From Burkholderia sp. USMB20 (GTDB lineage: Bacteria; Pseudomonadota; Gammaproteobacteria; Burkholderiales; Burkholderiaceae), in NCBI RefSeq assembly GCF_000949135.2, contig NZ_JTAN02000021.1:682001-746000 (forward strand): DNA of 64,000 nucleotides, read 5' to 3'. Under the pieces are notes generated by a model. The model searched no databases, had not been told where the DNA came from, and saw only the letters and a list, made by a program, of their open reading frames with translations. The position numbers and the translations under genes are program-made. This document shows positions 7,661-15,662 of the stretch, one piece after another. The number at the start of each line of letters is the position of its first letter. Position 1 is the stretch's first letter.

Positions 7661-9435
7661 ACGGTCACCAGCGGGGCGGGATTTTTCAGGTATTGCTCGC
7701 GGATCGCGCGCGCCGACCAGTAGGCCAGCGCCGCGATGATCCCGGTCGGGTTGTAGCCGATGCCCTGCGGCAGCGCCGACGCGCCCATCACGAACACGTT
7801 GTGCACGTCCCAGCACTGCAGGTAGCGGTTCAGCACGCTCGTCTTCGGGTCGGTGCCCATGATCGCGCCGCCGACCAGGTGGGTCGTCTGGTACGCGCGC
7901 GAATCGAAGTGCTTGCCGAACTCGCGCGTCGACACGCCGATCGCCTTCGGCCCCATCGCCTCCGCGATCTTCTTCATCTGTCCGGTCACGTATTGCGCCA
8001 TCTTGATGTCGTTGTCCTTCCAGTCGAACGTCATCCGCAACAGCGGCTGGCCGTACGAATCGCGATAGGTCGGATCGAGGTCGAGGTACACGTCGCGATA
8101 CGACATGTTCGTGCCGTGCGCGTCCATCGAGATCGTGTGCGCGTAGTTGTCCTTCACGGCCTTCTTCCACGCGGCGCCCCACTGCGGCGTGCCGGGCGGC
8201 GTCGCGATGCCGCTGATCGGCTTCACGCCGGCCTGGTTCACCCACAGCGGCGAGCCGCCGACGAAGCCGAGCGGGCCGTGGTCGAAGTTGTCGGCGTTGA
8301 AGTCGTCCACCGCGACGCCGTTGCCGCCCGCGCCGATGAACGGGTTCGTGTAGGTGTCCTTGTCGAAGAACGCCTTGATCGTCGACAGGTTCTGGTACGC
8401 GAAATTGCGGCCCACCACGCCTTCGCCCGAGATCGGGTCGTACGGCTTGCCGATGCCCGACAGCAGCAGCAGGTGCACGTTGTGATACTGGAACGCGGCG
8501 ACGATCACGAGATCGGCCGGCTGGTGCACTTCACGGCCGGCCGGGTCGACGTAGGTGACGCCCGTCGCGCGCTTCTTCGTGTCGTCGAGGTCCACGCGCA
8601 GCACGTGGCACTTCGAGCGCAGCTCGAAGTTCGGCACCTGCTTCAGCGCCGGGAGGATGTTCAGGTTCGGCGATGCCTTCGAATACATGTAGCACGCGTA
8701 GCCGCTGCAGTAGCCGCAGAAGTTGCACGGCCCCATCTGCACGCCGTACGGGTTCGTGTACGGACCCGACGTGTTCGCCGACGGCAGCCGGTACGGATGC
8801 AGCCCGAGCGACTTCGCGGCATCGGAGAAGCGCTGCGCCGAATACGTATTGAGCTGCGCGGGCAGCGGGAAGTTGTCGCTGCGGTTCGCCTCGAACACGT
8901 TGCCGTCGCCGACCACCTTGCCGCCGACCTTGTACGCCTGCCCCGACGTGCCGAACACCTTCTCGGCGAAGTCGAAATACGGCTCGAGTTCGTCGTAGGT
9001 AACGCCCGTGTCCTGGATCGTCATCCCTTCGGGGATGAACTTCTTGCCGTAGCGCTCTTCGTAGTGGCTGCGCAGGCGCAGTTCTTCCGGCGTGATCCGG
9101 AAATGCACGCCCGACCAGTGCAGCCCCGCGCCGCCGACGCCCTCGCCCGGCAGGAACGCGGCAAGCTGCCGGTACGGCAGCGCGGTGTCCTGCACGCCGT
9201 GGCGGATCGACACGGTCGTCTTCGACAGGTCGAGGAACAGCTTCTTGCGGACGTTGTAGGTCAGCTCGTCGATCGTGTTCGGATACGCGCCGTCCGGATA
9301 GGTGTCGCGATACTCGCCACGCTCGAGCGCGACGACGTTCAGGCCCGCTTCGGTCAGTTCCTTCGCGAGAATCGCGCCGGTCCAGCCGAAGCCGACGATC
9401 ACCGCATCGACGTGCGGCTTCTTTTCTGCAGCCAT
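7657..9435 (-). CDS. GMC-family flavoprotein dehydrogenase, large subunit
   Basis: The catalytic subunit of a periplasmic sugar or sugar-acid dehydrogenase (gluconate 2-dehydrogenase or FAD-glucose/sorbitol dehydrogenase type). The 592-aa product has the FAD Rossmann motif GFGWTG (residues 15-20) with ALERGE, and the GMC C-terminal signature ending in NPTGIIAALAYW. It has no signal peptide of its own, which fits export piggy-backed on the Tat-bearing small subunit. A cluster C-x2-C-x2-C-x4-C (CNFCGYCSGYAC) near residue 240 resembles the iron-sulfur ligands known in Burkholderia FAD-glucose dehydrogenase. Start and stop overlap both neighbours (TGATG and ATGA), so the three subunits are translationally coupled. 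Substrate is not certain. Confidence 0.92.
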   Translation of the reverse strand: MAAEKKPHVDAVIVGFGWTGAILAKELTEAGLNVVALERGEYRDTYPDGAYPNTIDELTYNVRKKLFLDLSKTTVSIRHGVQDTALPYRQLAAFLPGEGVGGAGLHWSGVHFRITPEELRLRSHYEERYGKKFIPEGMTIQDTGVTYDELEPYFDFAEKVFGTSGQAYKVGGKVVGDGNVFEANRSDNFPLPAQLNTYSAQRFSDAAKSLGLHPYRLPSANTSGPYTNPYGVQMGPCNFCGYCSGYACYMYSKASPNLNILPALKQVPNFELRSKCHVLRVDLDDTKKRATGVTYVDPAGREVHQPADLVIVAAFQYHNVHLLLLSGIGKPYDPISGEGVVGRNFAYQNLSTIKAFFDKDTYTNPFIGAGGNGVAVDDFNADNFDHGPLGFVGGSPLWVNQAGVKPISGIATPPGTPQWGAAWKKAVKDNYAHTISMDAHGTNMSYRDVYLDLDPTYRDSYGQPLLRMTFDWKDNDIKMAQYVTGQMKKIAEAMGPKAIGVSTREFGKHFDSRAYQTTHLVGGAIMGTDPKTSVLNRYLQCWDVHNVFVMGASALPQGIGYNPTGIIAALAYWSARAIREQYLKNPAPLVTV

Positions 9436-10169
9436 CAGGTGCGCTCCCCGTTGATCGAAACGGGGCCGTACGGATAGGGCTTGCCGTTCTGGTTGACGAA
9501 ATCCATGAAGTCGGCGCGCGCGCCCGGAAAACCGATCATCTTCCACGCGGCCATGTCGTGATTGCCGCCATGCACCGGATCGCAGAAGTAGCCTTCGCGC
9601 GTGTTCTGCAGCAACAGGCCGAAGAACACCGCGGACGGCACGTCGTCGATCTGCGCGCCGCCTTTTTCCAGTTCGCCGAGCACGGTGTCGCGAGTCGGCG
9701 CGTCGAGGTCGGCGAACGCCTTGCCGTGGGCCTTTTCGCAATAGCGGTTGACCGCCGCGATGCCGAGCCGGTAGATGTCGCGCGGCACGAGCTTGAGCTG
9801 GTAGCCGAGCTCGGGCACGCCCTGCTGGAACGGCCCCTGCATGTACCACGTCGCGCCGTGCGCGTACGGGGTTTCCATCTGGCGGTCGATGAATTCGGGC
9901 ACACCCGATTCGAGCGCGCCAGGGCCTTCGGCATCGGCCGGGATCAGCCGGTCGACGGCGGCCTGGACGAACGCCCACTCCTTCGCATCGAAGAAGGTCG
10001 GCTTGTACGGCGCGCGTTCGGCGCCGGTCGACGCGGTGGAGGCATTGCCGGCCGTGGTCGAGGACGACGAGCGCAGGTCGCAACCGGCGACCGACGCGAT
10101 CGGCACGAGCGCGACCGACGTGCGCAGGAAGCGGCGACGCGAGTTGGGTTTGTCGGGTGGCGTGGACAT
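9435..10169 (-). CDS. Gluconate 2-dehydrogenase subunit 3 family protein (Tat-exported small subunit)
   Basis: The chaperone-like gamma subunit that carries the flavoprotein through the Tat pathway. The 244-aa protein begins MSTPPDKPNSRRRFLRTS, a twin-arginine signal followed by a hydrophobic stretch and SVAGC, which could also be a lipobox. The mature part (from about residue 55) fits the subunit-3 fold, with YCEKAHGKAFADL and a conserved GYFCDPVHGGNHDMAAW segment. I start at 10169 because upstream in-frame residues are noise and the Tat motif follows at once. First gene of the operon; a promoter with a palindromic operator lies about 360 bp upstream. Confidence 0.9.
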   Translation of the reverse strand: MSTPPDKPNSRRRFLRTSVALVPIASVAGCDLRSSSSTTAGNASTASTGAERAPYKPTFFDAKEWAFVQAAVDRLIPADAEGPGALESGVPEFIDRQMETPYAHGATWYMQGPFQQGVPELGYQLKLVPRDIYRLGIAAVNRYCEKAHGKAFADLDAPTRDTVLGELEKGGAQIDDVPSAVFFGLLLQNTREGYFCDPVHGGNHDMAAWKMIGFPGARADFMDFVNQNGKPYPYGPVSINGERT

Positions 10170-10801
10170 GGTCGGATGTTGATCGTTGGGGAGCGTGATT
10201 CGGGAACCCGCATTCCGGATGCGGCATACCCGACACGGTAGCCATGCCGCGCGCGGCCGGCCGTCCTTTCTTGCGATGTTGCGAGCAGGCTCATGCAAGC
10301 GCCGGCCGCGCACTGCGCGGTGGCGCCCGTCATGCAGCCCGCGCGGCGCGCCGGTTCCGGCAGCCGCGCGGGGTCGACCTCTTCGCGGGTCTTATCGTCG
10401 GACAAATGCCGGCTTGCCGCCCGCATCTGCCCCTCATCGCCATGGCCTATTCAACTTAGACGCCGCGCCGGCCGACGGCAAGCGCAACGTGCACGACCCT
10501 CAATTTGGGCCCGGCGACAAACGCCGCGAATTATAAATGGAACCGGTTCTATTTCCAAAGGGTTCGGTGCAATTCATTACATCGAAAATCGCAATAATGA
10601 GGAAATCGTTTTCCGGAATACGCAAGAGCCGTGGCGCGGCCGCGGCGTCGATCGGCCGGACACACGCGCGGATGTCGCCCGATCGGCGTGGTTTTTCTGG
10701 GGTTGCCCTGCCCGCGCCGCTCGGCGCTTTCCGATGCGGCGCCTGCGACGCGCGTTACCGCCTCACTCTCGGCAAAACGGCCGTCCCGCTCGACGCGGTG
10801 C
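10170..10801. other. Gene-free stretch carrying the dehydrogenase promoter
   Basis: No convincing gene. It holds a near-consensus minus-strand promoter (10530-10558) directed at the dehydrogenase operon, leaving a leader of about 350 nt with no ORF I would support. An open plus-strand frame from 10537 overlaps the DUF3995 gene and looks non-coding. Confidence 0.5.
10530..10558 (-). promoter_or_regulatory. Sigma-70 promoter with palindromic operator in the spacer
   Basis: On the minus strand TTGGAA (10558-10553) and a perfect TATAAT (10535-10530) are separated by 17 bp. The spacer contains the perfect palindrome GAACCGGTTC (10540-10549), whose AACCGGTT core is typical of LacI/GalR-family operators, so a sugar-responsive repressor would occlude the polymerase. 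No LacI-type gene lies in the window. The likely target is the dehydrogenase operon starting at 10169. Confidence 0.6.
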
Positions 10802-11218
10802 TCACCACGGCCACAGCATCGACGCGATCGACAACGAAAGTGCCAAACACAGCGGCGAGTAACAGAGGCTGTCCATGCGCGCGAAACGCGACCCGCGAAC
10901 CCGCTTGAAGAAGCCGACGTAGCGGAAATCGCCGACCGCGCGCACCGCGAAGATCAGTGCGAGCGCAACGATCGCGAACGCGATCGCGCCAGGATACAGG
11001 TTCGGCCACAGCCAGCCCGCGCGCGACGCCACCGCGCTTGCGCCGGCCAGCAACGCCGCCGCGACGGCGAGCGTGCCGGGCACGGTCGGCCGCAGCAGCG
11101 GTACGCCGTCCTGTTCCGGAATGGCCGCATGCTTGCCGAGCCGTCCACCGAACGCCCAATAGACGTGAACGAGTGCGATCGCACAAAGCGTCGGCACGCT
11201 GAAATACGCGCCCGTCAT
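10802..11218 (-). CDS. DUF3995 family small membrane protein
   Basis: A 138-aa protein with four predicted membrane helices: FSVPTLCAIALVHVYWAF at the start, GTLAVAAALLAGASAVA, AIAFAIVALALIFAVRAVG, and a C-terminal segment after GFFKRVRGSRFARMDS. The arrangement, and the pattern of conserved small and aromatic residues, match the DUF3995 family, whose function is not known. The start ATG at 11218 has AAGGAAG nine bases upstream; the longer in-frame extension is low complexity. It appears to be a single-gene unit, divergent from alanine dehydrogenase. Confidence 0.8.
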   Translation of the reverse strand: MTGAYFSVPTLCAIALVHVYWAFGGRLGKHAAIPEQDGVPLLRPTVPGTLAVAAALLAGASAVASRAGWLWPNLYPGAIAFAIVALALIFAVRAVGDFRYVGFFKRVRGSRFARMDSLCYSPLCLALSLSIASMLWPW

Positions 11219-11570
11219 GTCGGTAAGCTTCCTTGTCTCATCGTGTCGTCGTGTCGTGATCCAGCCGGAAGGAATCCGGCGCGCGGCCCCGCTCCGCGCC
11301 ACCCGAGACGATACCCAAACCGCGTGCCGCATGCAGTGCGACGTCCGGTCGCAAGACGCCATGCCGCGTGTTGCGGTGCAGTGCGCGCGCACCGTCGCAT
11401 CGGGCCGCCGCTTGACTTCCCTCCGGCCACCGCTACCCTCTTATTCCAGTACGGCACGCGAACCGTGCATGCGCAACCGTCGCTCACGTGCCGTTCGCCG
11501 GCACGCACGATCGGACGATCGCGGCGCGCCCGGGCACGACAACCATAACGAATACCCATGGAGGCGACTC

Positions 11571-12686
11571 ATGCTGATCGGTGTGCCGAAGGAGATCAAG
11601 AATCACGAATACCGCGTCGGCCTCACGCCGGCCGGCGCACGTGAACTCACGCGACACGGCCATCGCGTGCTCGTGCAGCGCGGCGCGGGCACGGCAATCG
11701 GTCTGCTCGACGACGACTACACGGCCGCCGGCGCCGCACTGTGCGACGACCCGCGCGACCTCTTCGCGCGCGCCGACATGATCATCAAGGTCAAGGAGCC
11801 GCAGGCGGCCGAGTGCGCGATGCTGCGGCGCGGACAGATTCTTTATACGTATCTGCATCTCGCGCCCGATCCCGGGCAGGCGGCCGCGCTCGTGAAGTCC
11901 GGCGCGGTCTGCATCGCGTACGAAACCGTGACGGGCCCGGGCGGCGGACTGCCGCTGCTCGCGCCGATGAGCGAGGTCGCGGGGCGCATGTCGATCCAGG
12001 TCGCGGCAACGCACCTCGAAAGCCCGCGCGGCGGCCGCGGGGTGCTGATGGCCGGCGTGCCCGGCGTGCCGGCCGCGCACGTCGTGGTGCTCGGCGCGGG
12101 CGTGGTCGGCACCGGTGCGCTGCAGATGGCGGTCGGCCTCGGCGCGCGCGTCACCGTGCTCGACACGAACGTGGGCCGGTTGCGCCAGCTCGATCTGGTC
12201 TTCGCGAACCGGATCGCGACCGTCTGCTCGAACGCGCATACGATCGACGAAGCCGTGCGCGACGCCGACGTCGTGATCGGCGCGGTGCTCGTGCCGGGCG
12301 CGTCGGCGCCGCGGCTCGTCACGCGCGACATGATCGCGACGATGCGCACGGGCGCCGTCGTCGTCGACGTCGCGATCGACCAGGGCGGCTGTTTCGAGAC
12401 CTCGCATGCAACGACGCATGCGCAGCCGACCTTCGTCGTCGACGGCGTCGTGCATTACTGCGTCGCGAACATGCCTGGCGCGGTCGCGCGCACGTCGACG
12501 TTCGCGCTGAACAACGCGACGCTCGGCCATGCGCTCGCGCTCGCCGACAAGGGCTGGAAACGCGCGATGGCCGACGACCCGCATCTGCGCGCGGGCCTGA
12601 ACGTGTGCGACGGCCACATCACGTACGAGGCCGTCGCGCTGGCGCTCGGGCTGCCGTACGTACCGGCGGAAGACGTGCTGGCCTGA
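11571..12686 (+). CDS. ald: Alanine dehydrogenase
   Basis: Catalyses NAD-dependent oxidative deamination of L-alanine to pyruvate and ammonia (reversible). The 371-aa product matches the family length and shows the N-terminal signature MLIGVPKEIKNHEYRVGLTP, the substrate-site lysine in IIKVKEP, YLHLAPD with the catalytic histidine, the NAD motif VVLGAGVVGTGA (about residues 172-183), and the conserved NMPGAVARTSTFALNNATL near the C-terminus. GAGGCGACTC precedes the ATG. A strong hairpin at 12696-12725 separates it from the convergent polX gene. No Lrp/AsnC activator, common beside ald genes, lies adjacent. Confidence 0.96.
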   Translation: MLIGVPKEIKNHEYRVGLTPAGARELTRHGHRVLVQRGAGTAIGLLDDDYTAAGAALCDDPRDLFARADMIIKVKEPQAAECAMLRRGQILYTYLHLAPDPGQAAALVKSGAVCIAYETVTGPGGGLPLLAPMSEVAGRMSIQVAATHLESPRGGRGVLMAGVPGVPAAHVVVLGAGVVGTGALQMAVGLGARVTVLDTNVGRLRQLDLVFANRIATVCSNAHTIDEAVRDADVVIGAVLVPGASAPRLVTRDMIATMRTGAVVVDVAIDQGGCFETSHATTHAQPTFVVDGVVHYCVANMPGAVARTSTFALNNATLGHALALADKGWKRAMADDPHLRAGLNVCDGHITYEAVALALGLPYVPAEDVLA

Positions 12687-12695
12687 CTTCGGCAT

Positions 12696-12725
12696 GCGTG
12701 ACGGCGCGCACGTGCGCCGTCACGC
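12696..12725. terminator. Bidirectional hairpin between ald and polX
   Basis: A perfect 12-bp stem GCGTGACGGCGC / GCGCCGTCACGC with a 6-nt loop lies between the two convergent stop codons and includes the polX stop. There is no U-tract on either side, so it may act as a transcript-end stabiliser or a Rho-linked stop rather than a classic terminator. Confidence 0.6.
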
Positions 12726-14513
12726 GCGCTTCGGGCAGCCGCGCTTCGACGCGATGCTTGTGCCGGTTGTGCCGCTGGCACCACTCGCGCCCATCGTACG
12801 CGCCAGCAGCGGCCGCAGTTGCGCGAGCGTGCGCGTGTTGAGCACGTCCTGTCGCGTGAGCCAGCCGCGCCGCGCCTGGCCGATACCGTATCCGAGATTG
12901 TCCAGATCGTCCGCGCACCGCGCGTCCGAGCCGATCGCCACCGCGACGCCAGCCTTGGCGGCCTCGCGGCACCAGACGTCCGGCAGGTCGAGCCGCCGCG
13001 GGTCGCCGTCGAGTTCGACGAAGCAGTGGCGCGCGGCGGCCGCGGCGAGCACGCGCGGCACGTCGAGTTCGCATGCGTCGCGTTCGCCGAGCAGCCGGCC
13101 GGTCGGATGCGCGAGGATCGTGAAATGCGGGTGATCGATCGCGCGCAGCAGCCGCTCGGTCTGCACGTCGCCCGGCAGGTCGAAGCGGTCATGTACCGCG
13201 CCGACCACGAGATCGAGCCGGCCGAGCACGTCGTCGGGCACATCGAGGCTGCCATCCTCGCGAATGCCCGCCTCGACGCCCTTCAGCAGCACGAAGTCGT
13301 CGAACAACGCGTTGAGGCGGTCGATCTCGTCGCACTGCCGCACGAGCCAGTCGCAAGCGGCGCGGCCGCCGCCGGACTCCGGCGTGCGATCGGTGACGGC
13401 CAGATACGCGAGCCCGCGCGCACGCGCCGCGTCCGCCATCGCGCGCAGGCTGTCGCGCCCTGCCGACGCGTCGGTATGCGCATGCAGATCGCCATGAACG
13501 TGCTTGCGTTCGACCAGCGCCGGCAGCGCGCCGACGCGCGACGCGTCGATCTCGCCGCGGCCCTCGCGCAACTCGGGCGGCACCCAGTGAAGGCCGATCG
13601 CCTCGTAGACGGATGCCTCCGTCGCGCCCGCGATCCGCTCGTCGCCGCGGAATACGCCGTATTCGTTGATCTTCAGCCCGCCGGCCTGCGCGATCCGGCG
13701 CAGCGCGATGTTGTGCGCCTTCGATCCCGTGAAGTAGACGAGCGCCGCGCCGAACGCGTCGGCGTCGACGACGCGCAGGTCGACCTGCAGCCCGTTGCCG
13801 AGCACGACGCTCGAACGCGTCTTGCCGTTCGCGAGCACGCGTGCGACCTCGCCGTAGCCGACGAACGCGTCGGCCACGGCGGCCGGATCGCGTGCGGTCA
13901 CGAGGATGTCGAGATCACCGACCGTCTCGCGGCAGCGGCGAAAGCTGCCGGCCGGCACCGCTTCGCCGACGCCGGCCACCTTGCGCAAGCGCTCGAGCAA
14001 CGGCATCAGCGATTGCGCGGCATCCGGCAGCAGAAAGCGCTGCGGCTCGCGCTTCAGGCGCTCGTCGAGCGCGTCGAGCAGGTGCGCTTCGGTCTTCGCG
14101 CCGAAACCCGGCAGCGCGCGCACGTGCCCGCTCTTCGCTTCGACGCGCAGCTGCTCGAGCGAGTCGACGTGCAGTGCGTCATGCAGCGCCTTGACGCGTT
14201 TCGCGCCGAGCCCCGGCACGTCGAGCAGTTCGACGATCGCGCCCGGCAACGCATGGCGCAGCGTTTGCTGCAGTTCGCAGGTACCGGTCGCGGTGATCTC
14301 GCGCAGCTTCGCCGCGAGATCGGCACCGATCGATGGAATCCGGCCGAGATCGCTGCCGCTCTCGATCATCGCCGGAATGTCGCGCCCGTAGTCGGCGATC
14401 GTACGGGCCGCGTTGCGGTAGGCACGCACGCGGAACGGGTTGGCGCCCTGGATCTCGAGCATGTCGGCGATTTCGGTGAAGACGGCCGCGCACTCGGCAT
14501 TGTGGATCGGCAT
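12720..14513 (-). CDS. polX: DNA polymerase/3'-5' exonuclease PolX
   Basis: A bacterial family X DNA polymerase used in gap-filling base excision repair. Domain order in the 597-aa protein: an 8-kDa/HhH DNA-binding region (residues 1-140, with FRVRAYRNAARTI and two GxGxK-type loops), the nucleotidyltransferase palm with GSFRR and the metal-binding pair in GDLDILV (about 180-195), and a C-terminal PHP domain from about 339 beginning HGDLHAHTDAS with further His/Asp ligands (FTILAHPTGRLLGER, AIGSDAR). The PHP domain supplies the exonuclease and AP-endonuclease activities in homologues. Single gene, convergent with ald. Confidence 0.95.
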   Translation of the reverse strand: MPIHNAECAAVFTEIADMLEIQGANPFRVRAYRNAARTIADYGRDIPAMIESGSDLGRIPSIGADLAAKLREITATGTCELQQTLRHALPGAIVELLDVPGLGAKRVKALHDALHVDSLEQLRVEAKSGHVRALPGFGAKTEAHLLDALDERLKREPQRFLLPDAAQSLMPLLERLRKVAGVGEAVPAGSFRRCRETVGDLDILVTARDPAAVADAFVGYGEVARVLANGKTRSSVVLGNGLQVDLRVVDADAFGAALVYFTGSKAHNIALRRIAQAGGLKINEYGVFRGDERIAGATEASVYEAIGLHWVPPELREGRGEIDASRVGALPALVERKHVHGDLHAHTDASAGRDSLRAMADAARARGLAYLAVTDRTPESGGGRAACDWLVRQCDEIDRLNALFDDFVLLKGVEAGIREDGSLDVPDDVLGRLDLVVGAVHDRFDLPGDVQTERLLRAIDHPHFTILAHPTGRLLGERDACELDVPRVLAAAAARHCFVELDGDPRRLDLPDVWCREAAKAGVAVAIGSDARCADDLDNLGYGIGQARRGWLTRQDVLNTRTLAQLRPLLARTMGASGASGTTGTSIASKRGCPKRA

Positions 14514-14680
14514 GATCGGCGTGGCTCCCTTCCACGTGGATGGCGCCGTGCGCCGGCGTGCCGGCGTCGGCCCGCCCGGCGCCGCATGTCGACGGCGGCG
14601 GGTGCCCGTTGGTCATCCTGCGCCGATCGCCCGTGTCGTGCCGCGCGGGGCTCGCTGCTTGCGTGGCCCCTGCACCGGCG

Positions 14681-15073
14681 TCACAGCGATGCGCGCGGTG
14701 TCGTCGCGTAGCGCCGCTCGTATATCGACTGGCAATGCGTGCAACGCTCGGCGGTCGGGCGCGCGAGCAGTCGCTCGTAGCCGACCGGCGCATCGCAATC
14801 GATGCACTCGCCGTAGCTGCCGTCGCGCATGCGCTGCTGCGCGCGCCCGATCGCGCGCAACTCGGCCAGCTTCATCCCGATCAGCGCGTGATCCATGTCG
14901 ACGAACAGATCGGCATTGGCCTCGTCGCCCTCGTCCGGCGCCGCGCCGGCAAGCTCCGCATAGGACTCCGACGCGCGCTGGTCCTCGCTCGTCCGGATCT
15001 CCGCACGCAACGCCTGCTCGCTCTCGGTCAGCCGTCGCTGCAGCGTCTGCCGTTGTTCTCGATCGAGCGCCAT
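14681..15073 (-). CDS. DksA/TraR-family zinc finger regulator
   Basis: A small (130 aa) RNA-polymerase secondary-channel type protein. The N-terminal half is an Arg/Glu-rich coiled coil (LTESEQALRAEIRTSEDQ), and the C-terminal half holds a four-cysteine zinc finger, CIDC followed 20 residues later by CTHC. It lacks the exact DxxDxA acidic tip of E. coli DksA (it has DEGDEANADLF), so it may be a DksA paralogue rather than the stringent-response DksA. The ATG at 15073 is set by AAGGAGG eight bases upstream; the long open frame upstream is noise. Confidence 0.88.
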   Translation of the reverse strand: MALDREQRQTLQRRLTESEQALRAEIRTSEDQRASESYAELAGAAPDEGDEANADLFVDMDHALIGMKLAELRAIGRAQQRMRDGSYGECIDCDAPVGYERLLARPTAERCTHCQSIYERRYATTPRASL

Positions 15074-15415
15074 CGCCGTCCCTCCTTTTCCGGGTTCCGC
15101 GCAATGAGGCATGCGGCGCGCGGTTGTCGCGCCGGTGCACGGCGGGCCGGGATGCCCGGCTCGTCGTGCCCGGATGCGCGTCCGGCCACATGAAGTGCGG
15201 GACGCATTCGACGCAGCATAAACCCAATGCACACGCATGTGTTGACCGGCGTCAGCGCCCCCATCGCGCATCAGAAACCGGGGACTGATGCGAAAACCTC
15301 GCGGGGCAGCATTCGTCTGACGCAGCCCCCGTTGAGGTCGATCAATCCCCTGTAAAAAGTTGCGTCGTAGATTGAGAGCATGCGCGGCGAATCCGCGGCT
15401 TTCCGGGAGAACGTC
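15074..15415. other. Gene-free stretch between divergent genes
   Basis: Leader and promoter region of the DksA-type gene (minus) and of the small membrane protein (plus). No clear promoter hexamers, dyads or RNA structure were found. Confidence 0.3.
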
Positions 15416-15589
15416 ATGTTGTTCGGCGTCGTCATCTGGGTGGCCCTTGCGGCCCTGTTCCCGACAATGGTCGTGCCGACGATCCAGCACGCCATCCAGC
15501 CGTCGAGCGCGCAGGCCGCGCCCGACGCCAGCCCCGCCGTCTCGCCCGCTGCGTTGCCGGCAGCCGCTCAGCCGCCGGCGCACAGCTGA
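15416..15589 (+). CDS. Putative small membrane protein (57 aa)
   Basis: Starting at MLFGVVIWVALAALFPTMVV the product has one hydrophobic N-terminal helix, then an Ala/Pro/Ser-rich tail ending PPAHS. GGGAGA lies six bases before this ATG, which is why I prefer it to the upstream in-frame ATG at 15380 (69 aa). No family recognised. It could be a secreted or single-span membrane peptide. Moderate doubt remains because it is short and Ala-rich. Confidence 0.45.
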   Translation: MLFGVVIWVALAALFPTMVVPTIQHAIQPSSAQAAPDASPAVSPAALPAAAQPPAHS

Positions 15590-15662
15590 AGCGCGGTTGC
15601 GGGACGCGTCGTATCGAGGCCGGAAGCGCGAGTCGACGCTCGATACTTCGCAATCCTCTTCA

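Noticed and set aside
10537-10908. 123-codon plus-strand ORF
   Set aside because: Starts in promoter-like DNA, overlaps the DUF3995 gene antisense, and has no recognisable domain.
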